This document shows positions 9,865 to 18,758 of a DNA stretch of 64,000 bases, piece after piece. The stretch is from Colwellia sp. 12G3. GTDB lineage: Bacteria; Pseudomonadota; Gammaproteobacteria; Enterobacterales; Alteromonadaceae. Each line of letters opens with the position of its first letter. Positions within the stretch are counted from its first letter, which is position 1. Under the pieces are notes generated by a model that was given only the letters and a program-made list of their open reading frames with translations, did no database searches and was not told the origin of the DNA. The stretch covers positions 61,350-125,349 of the forward strand of contig NZ_PJAQ01000043.1 in the NCBI RefSeq assembly GCF_002836775.1. The letters are read 5' to 3'. The position numbers and the translations under genes are program-made.

Positions 9865-10009
9865 TCAATTAGGCTCAACTTTACTACTAGACATAGCTAT
9901 AAAGCATGTTGTTGACTAAGTATCTAAATTGCAGAGGGAAAATAAGTTATAATAAAAGCGTATTTTTTATTAATTTTTTAACCTGCTTCACCTTAATCAT
10001 GAGTCTTTT

Positions 10010-11746
10010 ATGAACCTTTTTGATCCTCACCTCTTTCGTCGACAATTTCCATTGATAGAAAATCATGATAAATCATTGATTGAAAAAAGCGGTTTAACAT
10101 CATCTTTAATTTATTTTGATAATGCAGCGACCACGCAAAAACCACAGCAAGTTATCGATAGTCAGCAACATTATTACCAACACCTAAATGCTAATGTTCA
10201 TAGAGCCTCCCATCAGTTAAGTAGCAAAGCAACCTTCGCTTTTGAAAAAGCACGTAGTTTGGTACAAGGCTTTATCCGGGCTAAAAGTATTAAAGAAATT
10301 ATCTGGACGAAAGGCGCAACGGAAAGTATTAATATTGTCGCACAGAGTCTAGCAAGAAATACCTTAAAACCAGGCGACGAAATTGTTCTATGTGCCAGTG
10401 AACATCACGCTAATATTGTTCCTTGGCAGATAGTTGCAGAGCAAACCGGTGCTGTAATCAAGGTGTTGCCCTTAACGAATAACGGCTATATAGATGTAGC
10501 TGAAATGGATAATATCATTACTGATAGAACAAAGTTTGTAACTTGCGCTCATATCTCTAACGTATTAGGGCGAATAAACCCAATTAAGAAAATTATTGCT
10601 AAAGCAAAGTCTGTAGGTGCAATTAGTTTGATTGATGGGGCTCAAGCGGTGGCTCATTTATCTATCGATGTACAATCACTTGACTGTGATTTTTACGTTT
10701 TTTCAGCACATAAAATGTATGGACCAACAGGTATTGGTGTGCTTTATGGAAAAAAAGTGCTACTTGAATGTATGTTGCCTTATCAAGGGGGAGGGGAAAT
10801 GATTAAAACAGTGAGTTTTACCCAAGCAACTACATTTAATGAATTACCCTTTAAGTTTGAAGCGGGTACACCCAATATTGCTGGTGTGATTGCTTTTGCT
10901 GAATGTATTAGTTTTTTAACCCCCTTTTTAGCTGATGAAACTAATGCCTATAACCTATTCGAGCAAAAACTTGTTAATCATTGCTATGAAGCGCTAGCTA
11001 AAATAGAGCAAGTAAAGTTTATTGTTGATGGCACACCTGATGTTGGTGTTATCGCGTTCACCTTAACAGGGCATCATAATCAAGATATTGCTATGTCCCT
11101 TGATATTTATGGTATCGCTATTCGATCTGGTCATCATTGTGCTATGCCATTAATGGACCACTTAAATATTGATGGTTGTTTAAGGGTCTCGCTAGCCGCT
11201 TATAATACCATTGCAGAAATAGATTATTTTATTACAAGCTTAAAAACTATATTACTCGACGGGTCTTTAGATAAAACTAATGAAGAAGTAAGTCATCTAA
11301 GTGATAAAAAAGTTGTAACAGACTCAACTAAAAATGAAATGGACGAGATTATTGCGCTATTTTCTAATACTAAAGGCTGGGATAGTCGACATAGAGAAAT
11401 TATGTTGTTGGGTAAAACATTACCACGTTTAGACAAAGCATTACGCGACGATAATAGCCTTATATCTGGTTGTGAAAGTCTTGCCTGGCTCAAAAGCGAT
11501 TACAGCGAACAAGGCTTATATACGTTTGTCGCCGATAGTGACGCTAAAATAATACGTGGTCTATTGGTGATTGTGCTTGCTGCTTTTAATAATAAAACTG
11601 CTCAGCAAATTAACCAATTTAACATCAATGATTATTTTAGCCGTTTAGGCTTAATGCAACATTTAAGCCCTTCACGGGGTAATGGTTTATTGGCTATTGT
11701 GGATAAAATTAAATTATTAGCACAAAATAGCGATAAAAATAACTAA
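10010..11746 (+). CDS. csdA: Cysteine desulfurase CsdA fused to SufE/CsdE-like sulfur acceptor
   Basis: 578 residues, about 175 longer than CsdA or SufS. Residues 1 to about 405 are a class V PLP-dependent cysteine desulfurase: PLP lysine K235 in SAHKMYGPTG, and the catalytic persulfide cysteine C377 in RSGHHCAMPL. Residues about 440-575 are a SufE/CsdE domain with its acceptor cysteine C488 in ISGCESLAW. In E. coli csdA and csdE are separate neighbours that, with csdL (tcdA), hand sulfur to targets; here donor and acceptor are one polypeptide. The tcdA gene lies just downstream on the other strand. A terminator follows at 11791. Confidence 0.9.
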   Translation: MNLFDPHLFRRQFPLIENHDKSLIEKSGLTSSLIYFDNAATTQKPQQVIDSQQHYYQHLNANVHRASHQLSSKATFAFEKARSLVQGFIRAKSIKEIIWTKGATESINIVAQSLARNTLKPGDEIVLCASEHHANIVPWQIVAEQTGAVIKVLPLTNNGYIDVAEMDNIITDRTKFVTCAHISNVLGRINPIKKIIAKAKSVGAISLIDGAQAVAHLSIDVQSLDCDFYVFSAHKMYGPTGIGVLYGKKVLLECMLPYQGGGEMIKTVSFTQATTFNELPFKFEAGTPNIAGVIAFAECISFLTPFLADETNAYNLFEQKLVNHCYEALAKIEQVKFIVDGTPDVGVIAFTLTGHHNQDIAMSLDIYGIAIRSGHHCAMPLMDHLNIDGCLRVSLAAYNTIAEIDYFITSLKTILLDGSLDKTNEEVSHLSDKKVVTDSTKNEMDEIIALFSNTKGWDSRHREIMLLGKTLPRLDKALRDDNSLISGCESLAWLKSDYSEQGLYTFVADSDAKIIRGLLVIVLAAFNNKTAQQINQFNINDYFSRLGLMQHLSPSRGNGLLAIVDKIKLLAQNSDKNN

Positions 11747-11790
11747 GTAGTTTTTAAAATGTTCAAAATATAGAATTATTTTGAGGTTTT

Positions 11791-11814
11791 AATCCCTTAT
11801 AGTGAGGGGTTTTT
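11791..11814 (+). terminator. Terminator after the csdA-csdE fusion
   Basis: TCCCT (11793-11797) pairs with AGGGG (11805-11809) around a short loop, followed by TTTTT. It lies 45 bases after the stop codon. Confidence 0.65.
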
Positions 11815-11827
11815 CCTAAAAGTACTT

Positions 11828-12141
11828 ATACCAATTTGATTAAATTTTTTCCCAACTCAGAGCTCTGCTCGATGTTCAATAACAAGGCAAATTTGTTTCG
11901 GTTTAGTCATTCTAAATCAAATAAACTTAACGATGTTAATGAACATCGAGAAAGCTCCCAGAGGGCGAGTTTAAAAGGTTTACATGCTGCGTTATTGATT
12001 TTGATAAGGACGCTGCATGGATGCAGCTTATTAGAGAATGCAGGAGCTTATTCTCCTGAATAACCATTCTCTTCAATCAATGCCTTGCCTCTAAGCCTTT
12101 TAATTCTCGCTGAGTGGGAAAGAACTTAATCAACTTGGTAT
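11828..12141. mobile_element. MITE-like element, copy 1
   Basis: A 314-bp element with terminal inverted repeats of about 33 bp: the left end begins ATACCAATTTGATTAA and includes TTTCCCAaCTCAG, and the right end is its complement, CTGAGTGGGAAAG ... TTGGTAT. The same element occurs in opposite orientation at 63371-63636, with matching interior sequence (for example the ATTGATTTTGATAAG and CTTCAATCAATGCCTT segments, allowing mismatches). This copy carries about 50 extra bases near 12009-12058 made of two small palindromes. No convincing gene lies inside; the 75-residue reading frame at 11836-12063 is a by-product. Confidence 0.8.
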
Positions 12142-12248
12142 TAGTTCTATAAAAAATTTTCAGATAAAATTTGGTCGCATTAATCAATTTAAGAGGAAAA
12201 AAACGGCCTTGAATAGTTAGAAAATAACAATCACAATGAATAGTTATT

Positions 12249-13079
12249 CTATTTGGTATATTGTATATTATTCTTTTTTAATAGCTTATCAATGGCTCTT
12301 CCGACCGCAAAAAAGGCAAAAGTGGCGGTTACATGCGTTGTAGCACCAAAACCACTATGGCAATCTAAACGTGTACCACCTTTATCGCCCGAGCTAGTAT
12401 CGGGTTTTGCTAAGCATACCTCACCTTCTTTATCATCAGCAGGGTAGCGTAATTGTTCTGTTGAATAAACGGCATCAATTGAAAATTTGCGTTTTCCTGC
12501 TGTTTTAAGATCAGCACGCGGGAAGTTAAATTCTCGCCGTAGTTGATTTTTTACTTTAGCTAGTAAAGGGTCTTGATAAGTCTTGCTCAAGTCAGTGATT
12601 TCAATTTTACTTGGGTCTACTTGGCCGCCGGCACCGCCAATAGTGATAATGGGTAATTTACTTCCCCTACAAAAAGCAATGAGGCGTGTTTTGATGTCGA
12701 CAGAGTCTATTGCATCAATGACATAATCAAAATCTTTAGTAATTACACTAGATAAATTTTCGACAGTAACAAAGTCTTCAATTATATTCACTTGGCACTC
12801 AGGATTGATTTGTTTGATGCGATCAGCCATAACGTCAACTTTACTTTGTCCAACCGTGTCAGTAAGTGCATGGATTTGACGATTAATATTGGTGGTACAA
12901 ATATCGTCCAAATCGATTAATGTGATTTGCCCTACACCATTACGGGCAATAGCTTCAGCTGCCCAAGAGCCAACGCCACCAATACCAATGATACAAAAAT
13001 GGGACTTTTGTAGAATGCTAGCGCCATGAGCGCCGTATAAACGGCGAATACCACCAAAACGTAAAGAATAGTCAGACAT
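12249..13079 (-). CDS. tcdA: tRNA threonylcarbamoyladenosine dehydratase TcdA (CsdL)
   Basis: 276 residues, standard length. This ThiF/MoeB/E1-like enzyme uses ATP to cyclise t6A37 of ANN-decoding tRNAs to ct6A. The nucleotide-binding motif GIGGVGSWAAEAIARNG is at about 32-48, followed by the acidic DLDDI and the N(I)NRQ motif at about 65-68 that contacts ATP. A hydrophobic C-terminal segment (about 245-265) is a membrane-peripheral helix in the family. It neighbours the csdA-csdE fusion, repeating the E. coli csdA-csdE-csdL grouping. It ends close to the MITE copy and has its own promoter region upstream of 13079, which I could not resolve. Confidence 0.95.
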   Translation of the reverse strand: MSDYSLRFGGIRRLYGAHGASILQKSHFCIIGIGGVGSWAAEAIARNGVGQITLIDLDDICTTNINRQIHALTDTVGQSKVDVMADRIKQINPECQVNIIEDFVTVENLSSVITKDFDYVIDAIDSVDIKTRLIAFCRGSKLPIITIGGAGGQVDPSKIEITDLSKTYQDPLLAKVKNQLRREFNFPRADLKTAGKRKFSIDAVYSTEQLRYPADDKEGEVCLAKPDTSSGDKGGTRLDCHSGFGATTHVTATFAFFAVGRAIDKLLKKNNIQYTK

Positions 13080-13290
13080 AGTTATTTTTAGAAGTCTTTT
13101 GAGTGAGTCATATAGATGAAGGGACTATTATAACGTTTAGTTATGGGGAGTTGAATCTAAATGTTAGTATAATTATCGTTCAATACAGTGATATTTAACG
13201 TCAAAACGGACCAAAAAGATTGTTTTGCTGAATAATGACTATAGAACTTAATTATGTGGTTCAGAGAGTTTTCCTAATAAATAGACACAA

Positions 13291-13315
13291 AAAAGGCAGC
13301 TAAAGCTGCCTTTTT
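13291..13315 (-). terminator. Terminator for gltA
   Basis: GGCAGC (13295-13300), loop TAAA, GCTGCC (13305-13310), flanked by A and T tracts so it works on either strand. On the minus strand it lies about 60 bases after the gltA stop. Confidence 0.85.
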
Positions 13316-13372
13316 CAATAATTTATCAGTTCTTATTCAAGTAATAGGTAAGGACTGATAAGCACTAAGTCA

Positions 13373-14659
13373 TTATCTTTTGTTCAATGGAACAAATTCA
13401 CGGTTGATTTCACCCGTATATTTCTGACGAGGACGACCAATTTTTTGACCAGGTTGGGATAACATTTCATCCCAATGAGCGATCCAACCAACAGTTCTAG
13501 ACATCGCGAAAATCACAGTGAACATGCTTGATGGAATGCCAATAGCTTTAAGAATGATACCTGAGTAGAAATCTACATTCGGGTAAAGTTTTCTTTCAAT
13601 GAAGTAAGAATCTTCTAGAGCAACTTTTTCAAGGGCCATAGCAACGTCCAATAATGGGTCGCTTATGCCAAGTTCATTTAATACTTCATGACAAGTTTCA
13701 CGCATTACTGTGGCACGTGGATCAAAGTTTTTATAAACACGATGACCAAACCCCATTAAACGGAAAGGGTCATCTTTATCTTTCGCTTTTAAAACATATT
13801 CATCAACACGAGATACATCACCAATCTCTTCAAGCATTGTTAAACAAGCTTCGTTAGCGCCGCCATGTGCTGGGCCCCATAAAGAAGCAACACCCGCTGC
13901 TATACATGCGTACGGGTTAGCACCAGAAGAACCGGCTAAACGAACCGTAGACGTAGACGCATTTTGTTCATGATCCGCATGTAACGTAAATATTCTATCC
14001 ATAGCGTTAGCTACAGTAGGACTTACAATATATTCTTCAGCAGGAACGGAGAACATCATGTGAAGGAAGTTTTCAGCGTAAGATAGCTCATTGCGTGGGT
14101 ACACAAAAGGCTGACCAACACTGTATTTATAGGCCATAGCAGCAATAGTTGGCATTTTAGCAATCAATCTATGTGCACTACGTTTGCGTTGTTCAGGGTC
14201 AGTAATATCTAAGTCACTATGATAGAACGATGACATCGCGCCAACAACACCACATAACATTGCCATAGGATGAGCATCAGGTAAGAAACCATGGAAAAAA
14301 TGAACTAATTTCTCATGTACCATAGTGTGGTTTGTTATAACCGTTTTAAAATCTTCATATTCTGATTGTGTCGGCGCATCACCGTTCAATAAGATGTAAC
14401 AAACTTCAAGGTAATCTGCTTGTTTAGCCAGGGTATCAATAGGATAACCGCGGTGTTGTAAAATACCTTTGCCACCATCAATGAAGGTGATTGATGATTC
14501 ACAAGAAGACGTGGCTAAGAAGCCTGGATCATGGGTGAAGTAGCCAAGGCTACCTAAAGTTCTAATATCAATTACGTCAGTACCAGCGGTACCTTTTAAA
14601 ACTGGAAATACGCCAATTTCTTTGCCATCAATACTCAGAGAGGCTTTTGATTCAGCCAT
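13373..14659 (-). CDS. gltA: Citrate synthase
   Basis: 428 residues, the length of the hexameric, NADH-sensitive type II citrate synthase of gammaproteobacteria. It condenses oxaloacetate with acetyl-CoA as the entry step of the TCA cycle. Visible landmarks are the N-terminal beta-rich extension, [10 protein letters not shown] around the first active-site histidine, [24 protein letters not shown] with the second, and VDFYSG with the active-site Asp. GGGG lies about 12 bases before the ATG. It is divergent from sdhCDAB across a 554-base shared control region, as in E. coli. Confidence 0.97.
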   Translation of the reverse strand: MAESKASLSIDGKEIGVFPVLKGTAGTDVIDIRTLGSLGYFTHDPGFLATSSCESSITFIDGGKGILQHRGYPIDTLAKQADYLEVCYILLNGDAPTQSEYEDFKTVITNHTMVHEKLVHFFHGFLPDAHPMAMLCGVVGAMSSFYHSDLDITDPEQRKRSAHRLIAKMPTIAAMAYKYSVGQPFVYPRNELSYAENFLHMMFSVPAEEYIVSPTVANAMDRIFTLHADHEQNASTSTVRLAGSSGANPYACIAAGVASLWGPAHGGANEACLTMLEEIGDVSRVDEYVLKAKDKDDPFRLMGFGHRVYKNFDPRATVMRETCHEVLNELGISDPLLDVAMALEKVALEDSYFIERKLYPNVDFYSGIILKAIGIPSSMFTVIFAMSRTVGWIAHWDEMLSQPGQKIGRPRQKYTGEINREFVPLNKR

Positions 14660-15213
14660 AATGTTTTTTCCCCTATCAAATTATAATTAATATACATTTA
14701 CTGACACTCTACTAATATTGCTTAATTCCCATCCTAAGCTTAGTGAATAAACAGTCAGTTTTTGTGATTTTTCTTGGGTTTTTTAAACTGGCGACATTCT
14801 ACCCCGAAATGAATTTAAAATGTAAGAGTAATTATACTAAAGTTTAATACAGCGCAAATAACTGTTTAAAAAATAGACGAGCTTAAATTAGCGCTCGGTA
14901 AAATTGTAATTCCATGTTAACGATTATATAATCAATGCGTTCTGTAGCTTTTTCTGACTGTTTTAAGATTTAATCACACTTTTTAACCTTATTACAAAAT
15001 CTAACTAGAATCACTTTGTGAAGTTGGTTAGACTTGTGTGCGAATTGGTACACTTAATTAAGAATTTGTTAAAAGTTACCGTTCACTTTCGGGAACTGCT
15101 TTTTTTTATATTGATTTTTAAGTTTCAATTAAGTTTAAAGTCAAGATAGTAAAGGTAGTTCATGAGTAACAATAATAAAAGTTGAAGGCTTTCGAGCTCT
15201 TTAGGCAACAATT
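14660..15213. promoter_or_regulatory. Shared gltA/sdhC control region
   Basis: A 554-base AT-rich divergent intergenic region. One good plus-strand promoter (separate entry) is visible. By analogy with E. coli, ArcA and CRP could act here, but I did not find sites I would defend by eye. No gene-like frame is present. Confidence 0.6.
14904..14932 (+). promoter_or_regulatory. Candidate sigma-70 promoter for sdhCDAB
   Basis: TTGTAA (14904-14909), exactly 17 bases, then a perfect TATAAT (14927-14932). It would give a leader of roughly 270 bases before sdhC. Confidence 0.55.
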
Positions 15214-15588
15214 GTGAAAAAACAACGTCCTGTAAACCTAGATTTAACTACAATAAAAATGCATCCCGCTGCTAATGCTTCCATTTTACATCGCGTATCT
15301 GGTGTTATTATGGTTTTTGCTATTGGCATTTTATTGTTTACCCTTTCAACCTCTCTTTCTTCTGCTGAAGGATTTGCGCAAATTCAAGGTTACCTTGATG
15401 GCATCTTCTTCAAGTTCATTATGTTTGGCTGTCTTTCTGCCCTTACTTTCCATGTTTTAGCGGGTGTTCGTCACTTGTTAATGGATTTAGGTCATTTTGA
15501 AGAACTAGCTTCAGGTAATGTCACTGCCAAAGTAATCATGATTATTTGGTTAGCAGTTTCAGTAGTTATAGGAGTTTGGTTATGGTAA
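15214..15588 (+). CDS. sdhC: Succinate dehydrogenase cytochrome b556 subunit
   Basis: 124 residues from a GTG start. It is one of the two membrane anchors of complex II, binding heme b and ubiquinone. Three hydrophobic segments are visible (about 29-50, 66-88, 104-124); RPVNLDL near the start and the SxLHRVSG signature (SILHRVSG at 24-31) are typical, and the heme-ligand histidine lies in the second helix (FHVLAGVRHL). It overlaps the corrected sdhD start by 7 bases. Confidence 0.95.
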   Translation: MKKQRPVNLDLTTIKMHPAANASILHRVSGVIMVFAIGILLFTLSTSLSSAEGFAQIQGYLDGIFFKFIMFGCLSALTFHVLAGVRHLLMDLGHFEELASGNVTAKVIMIIWLAVSVVIGVWLW

Positions 15589-15929
15589 ACGTCGTCGCAT
15601 CAGCAGGCCGAAATGGCGTGCATGATTTTATTCTTTTGAGAGCTAGTGCAATTATTCTTGTGCTATACACTTTACTCCTAGCAGGTTTCTTCGTAGTAAC
15701 ACCGAGTGTTACTTATGATGTATGGCAAGGTTTTTTTGCTTGTATGAGTGTTAAAGTAGCTACAGTAATGGCGTTATTAGCATTACTTGTTCACGCCAAA
15801 ATTGGTGTGTGGCAGGTATTGTCTGATTACGTAAAACCTGCGTTCTTTCGCGGTGCATTGCAATTTTTCTTTTCTGTTACTTTATTAGCCTACTTAGTAT
15901 TTGGCTCTTTAACTGTGTGGGGTGTATAA
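15582..15929 (+). CDS. sdhD: Succinate dehydrogenase membrane anchor subunit
   Basis: 115 residues when started at ATG 15582, which has GGAG 9 bases upstream and equals the E. coli SdhD length; a longer frame from 15546 would lie inside sdhC. It has three transmembrane helices (about 18-40, 50-75, 88-110). The helix-2 segment with HAKIGVWQVLSDYV carries the heme-ligand histidine. It forms the membrane domain of complex II with SdhC and is followed without a gap by sdhA. Confidence 0.94.
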   Translation: MVNVVASAGRNGVHDFILLRASAIILVLYTLLLAGFFVVTPSVTYDVWQGFFACMSVKVATVMALLALLVHAKIGVWQVLSDYVKPAFFRGALQFFFSVTLLAYLVFGSLTVWGV

Positions 15930-17699
15930 GTGAGCGTTCCAATTCGTGAATTTGACGCCATTGTTATTGGCGCAGGCGGTGCAGGTATGCGCGCTGCATT
16001 AGCAATTTCAGAGTCAGGCAAGTCTTGTGCCTTGATTTCTAAAGTATTTCCAACCCGTTCTCATACTGTATCTGCTCAAGGTGGTATTACCGTAGCTTTA
16101 GGTAATGCTCATGAAGATCATTGGGAACAGCATATGTACGATACAGTTAAAGGCAGCGATTATATCGGTGACCAAGACGCAATCGAATACATGTGTAAAA
16201 CAGGCCCTGAGTCTATTATTGAATTAGAGAAGATGGGTCTACCATTTTCTCGAACTGAAGAAGGTAAGATTTACCAACGTCCTTTCGGTGGTCAATCTAA
16301 AAACTTTGGTGGTGAACAAGCTGCACGTACTGCAGCTGCAGCTGACCGAACAGGTCATGCACTACTTCATTGTTTATATCAGCAAAACGTTAAGAACAAA
16401 ACGAATGTTTTTTCTGAATGGTATGCCTTAGATCTAGTAAAAAATAGTGATGGTGCCGTAGTCGGTACAACGGCTATTTGTATTGAAACTGGCGAAATCG
16501 TTTACTTTAAAGCGCGTGCTACCGTTCTAGCTACTGGTGGTGCAGGTCGTATCTTTGCTTCTACAACCAATGCACACATCAATACTGGTGATGGTGTTGG
16601 TATGTCACTTCGTGCTGGCATTCAAATGCAAGACATGGAAATGTGGCAGTTCCATCCAACGGGTATCGCTGGTGCAGGTACATTAGTAACCGAAGGTTGT
16701 CGTGGAGAAGGTGGTTACCTTCTTAATAAAGATGGCGAACGTTTCATGGAACGTTACGCACCTAATGCTAAAGATTTAGCGGGTCGTGATGTTGTTGCTC
16801 GTTCTATGATGACAGAAATACGAGAAGGTCGAGGTTGTGACCACCCTACATATGGTCCTCATCTTAAACTTAAACTTGATCACTTAGGCCGTGAAACGTT
16901 GTACAAACGTTTACCTGGTGTTTGTGAATTATCTAAAACATTTGCTCACGTTGACCCAGCAGATGAGCCTATTCCAGTTATACCTACATGTCATTACCAA
17001 ATGGGTGGTGTACCTTGTAACGTTAATGGTCAAGCATTAAATGTTACAGCAGACGGAACCGAAACAATAGTTGAAGGTTTATTCGCTGTTGGTGAAATAG
17101 CATGTGTATCAGTACATGGTGCTAACCGTCTTGGTGGTAACTCATTACTTGATTTAGTTGTCTTTGGCCGCGCCGCAGGTAACTTCTTAGGTACTTACTT
17201 AAACGATACTGAGTTTGGTAAAGAAGCAACAGAGTCTGATATAGAAGCGGCTCTTGCGCGTACTAAGCGTTGGGAAAACTCTACCGGTGGTGAAGACCCA
17301 GTACAGATTCGTAAAGATTTACAGAAATGTATGCAATTTAACTTCTCGGTATTCCGTGATGGTGATGCCATGGCTGAAGGTATGAAAGAGCTTGAAGCAA
17401 TTCGTGAACGTTTAAATAATGCCTACTTAGATGATAAATCATCAGATTTTAATACTCAAAGAATTGAATGTTTAGAATTAGATAACTTGATGGAAACTGC
17501 TTTTTGTACTGCAAAGGCAGCTAACTTCCGTACTGAATCTCGTGGTGCGCATGCTCGTAATGATTTTCAAGACCGTGATGATGAAAATTGGTTATGTCAT
17601 TCTATTTACACACCAGAGTCTCAAGAGATGTCGAAGCGTGATGTTAATATGAAACCTGTTCACCGTGAAGCTTTCCCTCCGAAAGCTCGTGTATACTAA
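15930..17699 (+). CDS. sdhA: Succinate dehydrogenase flavoprotein subunit
   Basis: 589 residues from GTG 15930, immediately after the sdhD stop. It oxidises succinate to fumarate with covalently bound [20 protein letters not shown] (about 13-29) is the Rossmann FAD-binding motif, [10 protein letters not shown] contains the histidine that holds FAD covalently, [21 protein letters not shown] and the [17 protein letters not shown] block are the substrate and catalytic regions, and [16 protein letters not shown] is the late FAD contact. Operon gene with sdhC, D and B. Confidence 0.98.
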   Translation: MSVPIREFDAIVIGAGGAGMRAALAISESGKSCALISKVFPTRSHTVSAQGGITVALGNAHEDHWEQHMYDTVKGSDYIGDQDAIEYMCKTGPESIIELEKMGLPFSRTEEGKIYQRPFGGQSKNFGGEQAARTAAAADRTGHALLHCLYQQNVKNKTNVFSEWYALDLVKNSDGAVVGTTAICIETGEIVYFKARATVLATGGAGRIFASTTNAHINTGDGVGMSLRAGIQMQDMEMWQFHPTGIAGAGTLVTEGCRGEGGYLLNKDGERFMERYAPNAKDLAGRDVVARSMMTEIREGRGCDHPTYGPHLKLKLDHLGRETLYKRLPGVCELSKTFAHVDPADEPIPVIPTCHYQMGGVPCNVNGQALNVTADGTETIVEGLFAVGEIACVSVHGANRLGGNSLLDLVVFGRAAGNFLGTYLNDTEFGKEATESDIEAALARTKRWENSTGGEDPVQIRKDLQKCMQFNFSVFRDGDAMAEGMKELEAIRERLNNAYLDDKSSDFNTQRIECLELDNLMETAFCTAKAANFRTESRGAHARNDFQDRDDENWLCHSIYTPESQEMSKRDVNMKPVHREAFPPKARVY

Positions 17700-17710
17700 G
17701 GAGCATTATT

Positions 17711-18433
17711 ATGTCGAATAAAATGACCAAACAGTTATTTTCGATTTATCGTTATAACCCAGATGTAGATAATGCGCCATACATGAAAGACTATGAGTTA
17801 GACGTGCCTGAAGGCTCTGACTTAATGGTACTTGATGCATTAATATTATTAAAAGAAAAAGACTCAAGCTTATCTTTCCGTCGTTCATGTCGTGAAGGTG
17901 TTTGTGGCTCTGATGGTTTGAACATGAATGGTAAAAATGGCTTAGCGTGTATTACGCCATTATCAGAATTGAAAGCCAAAAAAATTGTCTTACGTCCGCT
18001 ACCAGGTTTACCTGTAGTACGTGATTTGATTATTGATATGACTCAATTTTATCAGCAATATGAAAAAATTAAGCCATACCTTATCAATGATGCGCAACCA
18101 GCAGCACGTGAAAATATCCAGTCAATTGAAGAACGTGATAAGTTAGACGGTCTTTACGAATGTATTTTATGTGCTTGTTGTTCAACATCATGTCCATCTT
18201 TTTGGTGGAATCCAGATAAATTTATCGGTCCTGCAGGCTTATTGCATGCTTATCGCTTCTTAATCGATAGCCGCGATACTGCTACCGAAGAGCGTTTAGA
18301 TGGTTTACAAGATGCATACAGCGTATTCCGTTGTCATGGAATCATGAACTGTGTTGATGTTTGTCCAAAAGGACTAAACCCAACCAAAGCCATTGGCCAT
18401 ATAAAATCAATGTTATTAAACCGAGCGGTTTAA
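17711..18433 (+). CDS. sdhB: Succinate dehydrogenase iron-sulfur subunit
   Basis: 240 residues with AAGGAG before the ATG. It conducts electrons from SdhA FAD to ubiquinone. The N-terminal [2Fe-2S] ferredoxin domain has SCREGVCGSDG and a further Cys in GLACIT; the C-terminal domain has CILCACCSTSCPSFWW and CHGIMNCVDVCPKGLNP for the [4Fe-4S] and [3Fe-4S] clusters. It is the last sdh gene; a 15-base-pair stem-loop follows 8 bases after the stop. Confidence 0.98.
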   Translation: MSNKMTKQLFSIYRYNPDVDNAPYMKDYELDVPEGSDLMVLDALILLKEKDSSLSFRRSCREGVCGSDGLNMNGKNGLACITPLSELKAKKIVLRPLPGLPVVRDLIIDMTQFYQQYEKIKPYLINDAQPAARENIQSIEERDKLDGLYECILCACCSTSCPSFWWNPDKFIGPAGLLHAYRFLIDSRDTATEERLDGLQDAYSVFRCHGIMNCVDVCPKGLNPTKAIGHIKSMLLNRAV

Positions 18434-18440
18434 TTATCAA

Positions 18441-18486
18441 TAAACTTAGCTAAAGTTACTTTAAGTACTGCTTTAGTCTAAGTTTA
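18441..18486 (+). other. 15-bp stem-loop between sdhB and sucA
   Basis: TAAACTTAG plus CTAAAG (18441-18455) pairs with CTTTAG plus CTAAGTTTA (18471-18486), with one bulged T. There is no immediate T-run (CTTCGTTGC then TTTTT), so it may be a weak terminator, a 3'-end stability element for sdh mRNA or a processing site. Confidence 0.65.
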
Positions 18487-18758
18487 CTTCGTTGCTTTTT
18501 ATGACAGAATAAGCAGGGTATTTTCTTTAATAAGCGCTTTAATCGGTTCCGGTATAAATAGCTTATTAAGATAATGTTCTGTATTTTTAACTTAATTTTA
18601 AACATTGTAATAATTTTTCATCAGTAATTTAGTTCTCTTAATGCAAAAATATTGTTTCTATTCTATAAATAGAAGCCTTAAGCAAAAAGCTTAACAAATT
18701 GCAAAGAAATAGTTATTACGTTATTTTTTTTGCTACACACAAGCAAAGGAACAAGGCA

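Noticed and set aside
9912-9953. TTGACT and TATAAT before the csdA fusion
   Set aside because: The spacing of 30 bases is too long for one promoter, and no better -35 was found.
11836-12063. 75-codon frame inside MITE copy 1
   Set aside because: It spans the terminal repeat and the palindromic insertion; the corresponding frame is not kept in copy 2.
15546-15581. Upstream start for sdhD
   Set aside because: It lies within sdhC; ATG 15582 has a Shine-Dalgarno sequence and gives the standard 115-residue protein.
18699-18758. Upstream TTG start for sucA
   Set aside because: The extra 20 residues do not resemble SucA and there is a better ribosome-binding site before ATG 18759.
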